A DNA stretch of 62,351 nt from Oscillospiraceae bacterium (lineage in GTDB: Bacteria; Bacillota; Clostridia; Oscillospirales; Ruminococcaceae). The stretch lies in contig JAFSEN010000013.1 of the NCBI GenBank assembly GCA_017435745.1, forward strand, positions 1 through 62,351, written 5' to 3'. Within the stretch, counting starts at the first letter, position 1, and every line of letters starts with the position of its first letter. The position numbers and the translations under genes are program-made. The notes under the pieces are model-generated. The model ran no database searches and was not told the DNA's origin. It was given only the letters and a program-made list of their open reading frames with translations. Positions 61,296 to 62,351 of this stretch are shown one piece after another.

Positions 61296-62267
61296 TCAGT
61301 GCGCTTTGTGTTGTACAATATAATCGGACCAGATTTCATAGGTCGGTTTTTCAAAACGGATTCCGTTTGTGGTATATTCCGCCGGAAGGCCGCCTTCTTT
61401 ATTTGTAAATTCACCGAACATATCCAGAATCCAGAAGCTGTTTTTCTCCGCAAGGGCGAAAATATATTCGTTCATCTGGTTCAATTTTTCGTTTGTAACG
61501 GTGTATCCTCGTTTTGCAGCCTTTTCCTCATTAATAGGAAGAACAGGCTGGATATAAATATGAGCATCCGGATGAGCCGCGGCAACAGATTCCGCAAAGA
61601 CGGTGTATTTTTTTACAAAGGTCGGAACGTCCATCCATGAAACACTTTCGGCGGAAATCATAATATAAACCGCTTCAATATTTTCAAATGTTTTCACATA
61701 ATCGGCAAGGGTAAGATAGCCGCTTTCGGTTTTAATAACCCTTTTGGTGAGCATAGTGTTCATATCAAGGCCGGTTACGTAGGCAAAATTTGTGTGCTCG
61801 AAAAATCCGAGGTTTTCCGCCTGGGAAACAAAATAATCCCCCACAAAAAGAGAATTTCTAAAATCATAGAATCCGGCAGTATCGCCTTTTTGAACTATTC
61901 CGCCGCGGATTTCCGGTTCCTCCTCCGGTATTTCGGAAGATACCTCGCTGTTTTCCGGTTCTTCCTTTCCGACTATAATTATATTATCTTTATAGTCATC
62001 TTTTTCGCTTTCACGGATGTCGGTTCCCGGTTCCTCCGTTTCTTCTTCCTGGGTAAGAAAATCGTTTATAAGCCTTGCGAAATTCAGAAATGCGTTTGGA
62101 AGGCTGTAATCTTTTTCTGTTCCTTCGGGATATTTTGTATCCTCATATTGCTGCCAGCCGTATGCAATAAGTCCGGCAGAAATTGCAATCGCCGCAAAAA
62201 GAACAGAAAGGCGGATAAGCTTTCCGTATTTTTTTGTACGCACAACCGCATTATTCTTTCTGAACAA
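61296..62267 (-). CDS. Membrane-anchored SGNH-like protein, probably catalytically degenerate
   Basis: A 323-residue protein with a short cytoplasmic start, one anchor helix (about 20-38, LSVLFAAIAISAGLIAYGW), an acidic Glu/Pro-rich linker (70-115) and an extracellular SGNH/GDSL-like domain. Block I reads FVGDYFVSQ, with Tyr in place of the nucleophile Ser, and the C-terminal block NGIRFEKPTYEIW lacks the Asp-His pair of DGIH. TTG 62267 follows GGAGG by nine bases. A binding or scaffold role is possible; not certain. Confidence 0.72.
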   Translation of the reverse strand: MFRKNNAVVRTKKYGKLIRLSVLFAAIAISAGLIAYGWQQYEDTKYPEGTEKDYSLPNAFLNFARLINDFLTQEEETEEPGTDIRESEKDDYKDNIIIVGKEEPENSEVSSEIPEEEPEIRGGIVQKGDTAGFYDFRNSLFVGDYFVSQAENLGFFEHTNFAYVTGLDMNTMLTKRVIKTESGYLTLADYVKTFENIEAVYIMISAESVSWMDVPTFVKKYTVFAESVAAAHPDAHIYIQPVLPINEEKAAKRGYTVTNEKLNQMNEYIFALAEKNSFWILDMFGEFTNKEGGLPAEYTTNGIRFEKPTYEIWSDYIVQHKAH

Positions 62268-62304
62268 GAAAGCTTTCCTCCTTTCAAAGAAAGTATCTCA
62301 AGGT

Positions 62305-62334
62305 ATAATAACATAAAGCATTTGCTCCTGTCTA
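62305..62334 (-). promoter_or_regulatory. Promoter of the SGNH-like gene
   Basis: TAGACA (62329-62334) and TATTAT (62305-62310), 18-base spacer on the minus strand, 38 bases before the start codon. Nothing else is seen in the last bases of the window. Confidence 0.65.
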
Positions 62335-62351
62335 CTTAAATTTTATTAAAA

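Overview
The window is a chromosomal segment of a low-GC, Gram-positive, apparently anaerobic and spore-forming member of the Clostridia, with a style closest to Oscillospiraceae/Ruminococcaceae-like gut bacteria. The evidence is: groESL behind a perfect CIRCE element, spoIIR, an alpha/beta-type small acid-soluble spore protein, a PerR-like regulator beside a flavoredoxin/rubredoxin/rubrerythrin protein, a membrane pyrophosphatase, lipoproteins with Gram-positive lipoboxes, strong AGGAGG-type ribosome binding sites and very regular hairpin terminators. There is no phage, insertion sequence, CRISPR array or rRNA. Two tRNA genes (Tyr, Thr) are present. With the starts chosen here, no gap between genes exceeds about 250 bases.

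Layout. 1-6858 (minus): groESL, then a solute-binding lipoprotein, metG, a TatD nuclease and trmB. 7002-8482 (plus): two small membrane proteins and an AT-rich HAD-like gene. 8531-13936 (minus): a complete PotABCD/AfuABC-like ABC importer followed by two overlapping glycerophosphodiester phosphodiesterases, probably one uptake-and-hydrolysis unit. 14187-18475: pepT, a small AT-rich island with a 38-residue peptide gene and a membrane protein, an M32 carboxypeptidase and a TetR regulator. 18600-21309: membrane proteins, msrA, a hydrolase and tRNA-Thr/tRNA-Tyr. 21483-28065 (plus): VanY-like peptidase, metallophosphoesterase lipoprotein, a heterodimeric ABC exporter and a phosphodiesterase. 28166-31993 (plus): PHP phosphatase, Lrp regulator, aminotransferase and an IspE-prolyl-tRNA-editing fusion. 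32100-35810: spoIIR, hppA and a small alarmone synthetase. 35855-38328 (minus): miaB, a YlbF-like protein and deoC; mazF is divergent from them. 38875-44153 (minus): Sfp-type phosphopantetheinyl transferase, RlmI-like methyltransferase, two YitT proteins, a WYL regulator and a kinase-like protein. 44276-47502: a B12/radical-SAM protein, a nitroreductase and pfkA. 47671-53897: a lipoprotein, a TetR regulator, serC-serA-DUF1015 and two unknown proteins. 53944-59476 (minus): an ICMT-like methyltransferase, cdd, a giant RND transporter and a SASP. 59670-62267: perR, the flavoredoxin-rubredoxin-rubrerythrin fusion and a degenerate SGNH-like protein.

Main points of interest: (i) the 9-mer CCGTGCTCA/TGAGCACGG, seen ten times and three times as inverted pairs, resembling an uptake-type or other genome-wide signal; (ii) gene fusions (IspE-PrdX, flavoredoxin-rubrerythrin with an internal ribosome binding site, and a second case at 19561); (iii) an apparent ACG start on the radical-SAM gene; (iv) an RND pump with a roughly 300-residue coiled-coil insert and no adaptor gene; (v) a translationally coupled 38-residue peptide and membrane protein in an AT-rich island. 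All readings come from inspection of the sequence and recalled family knowledge; no database search was run.
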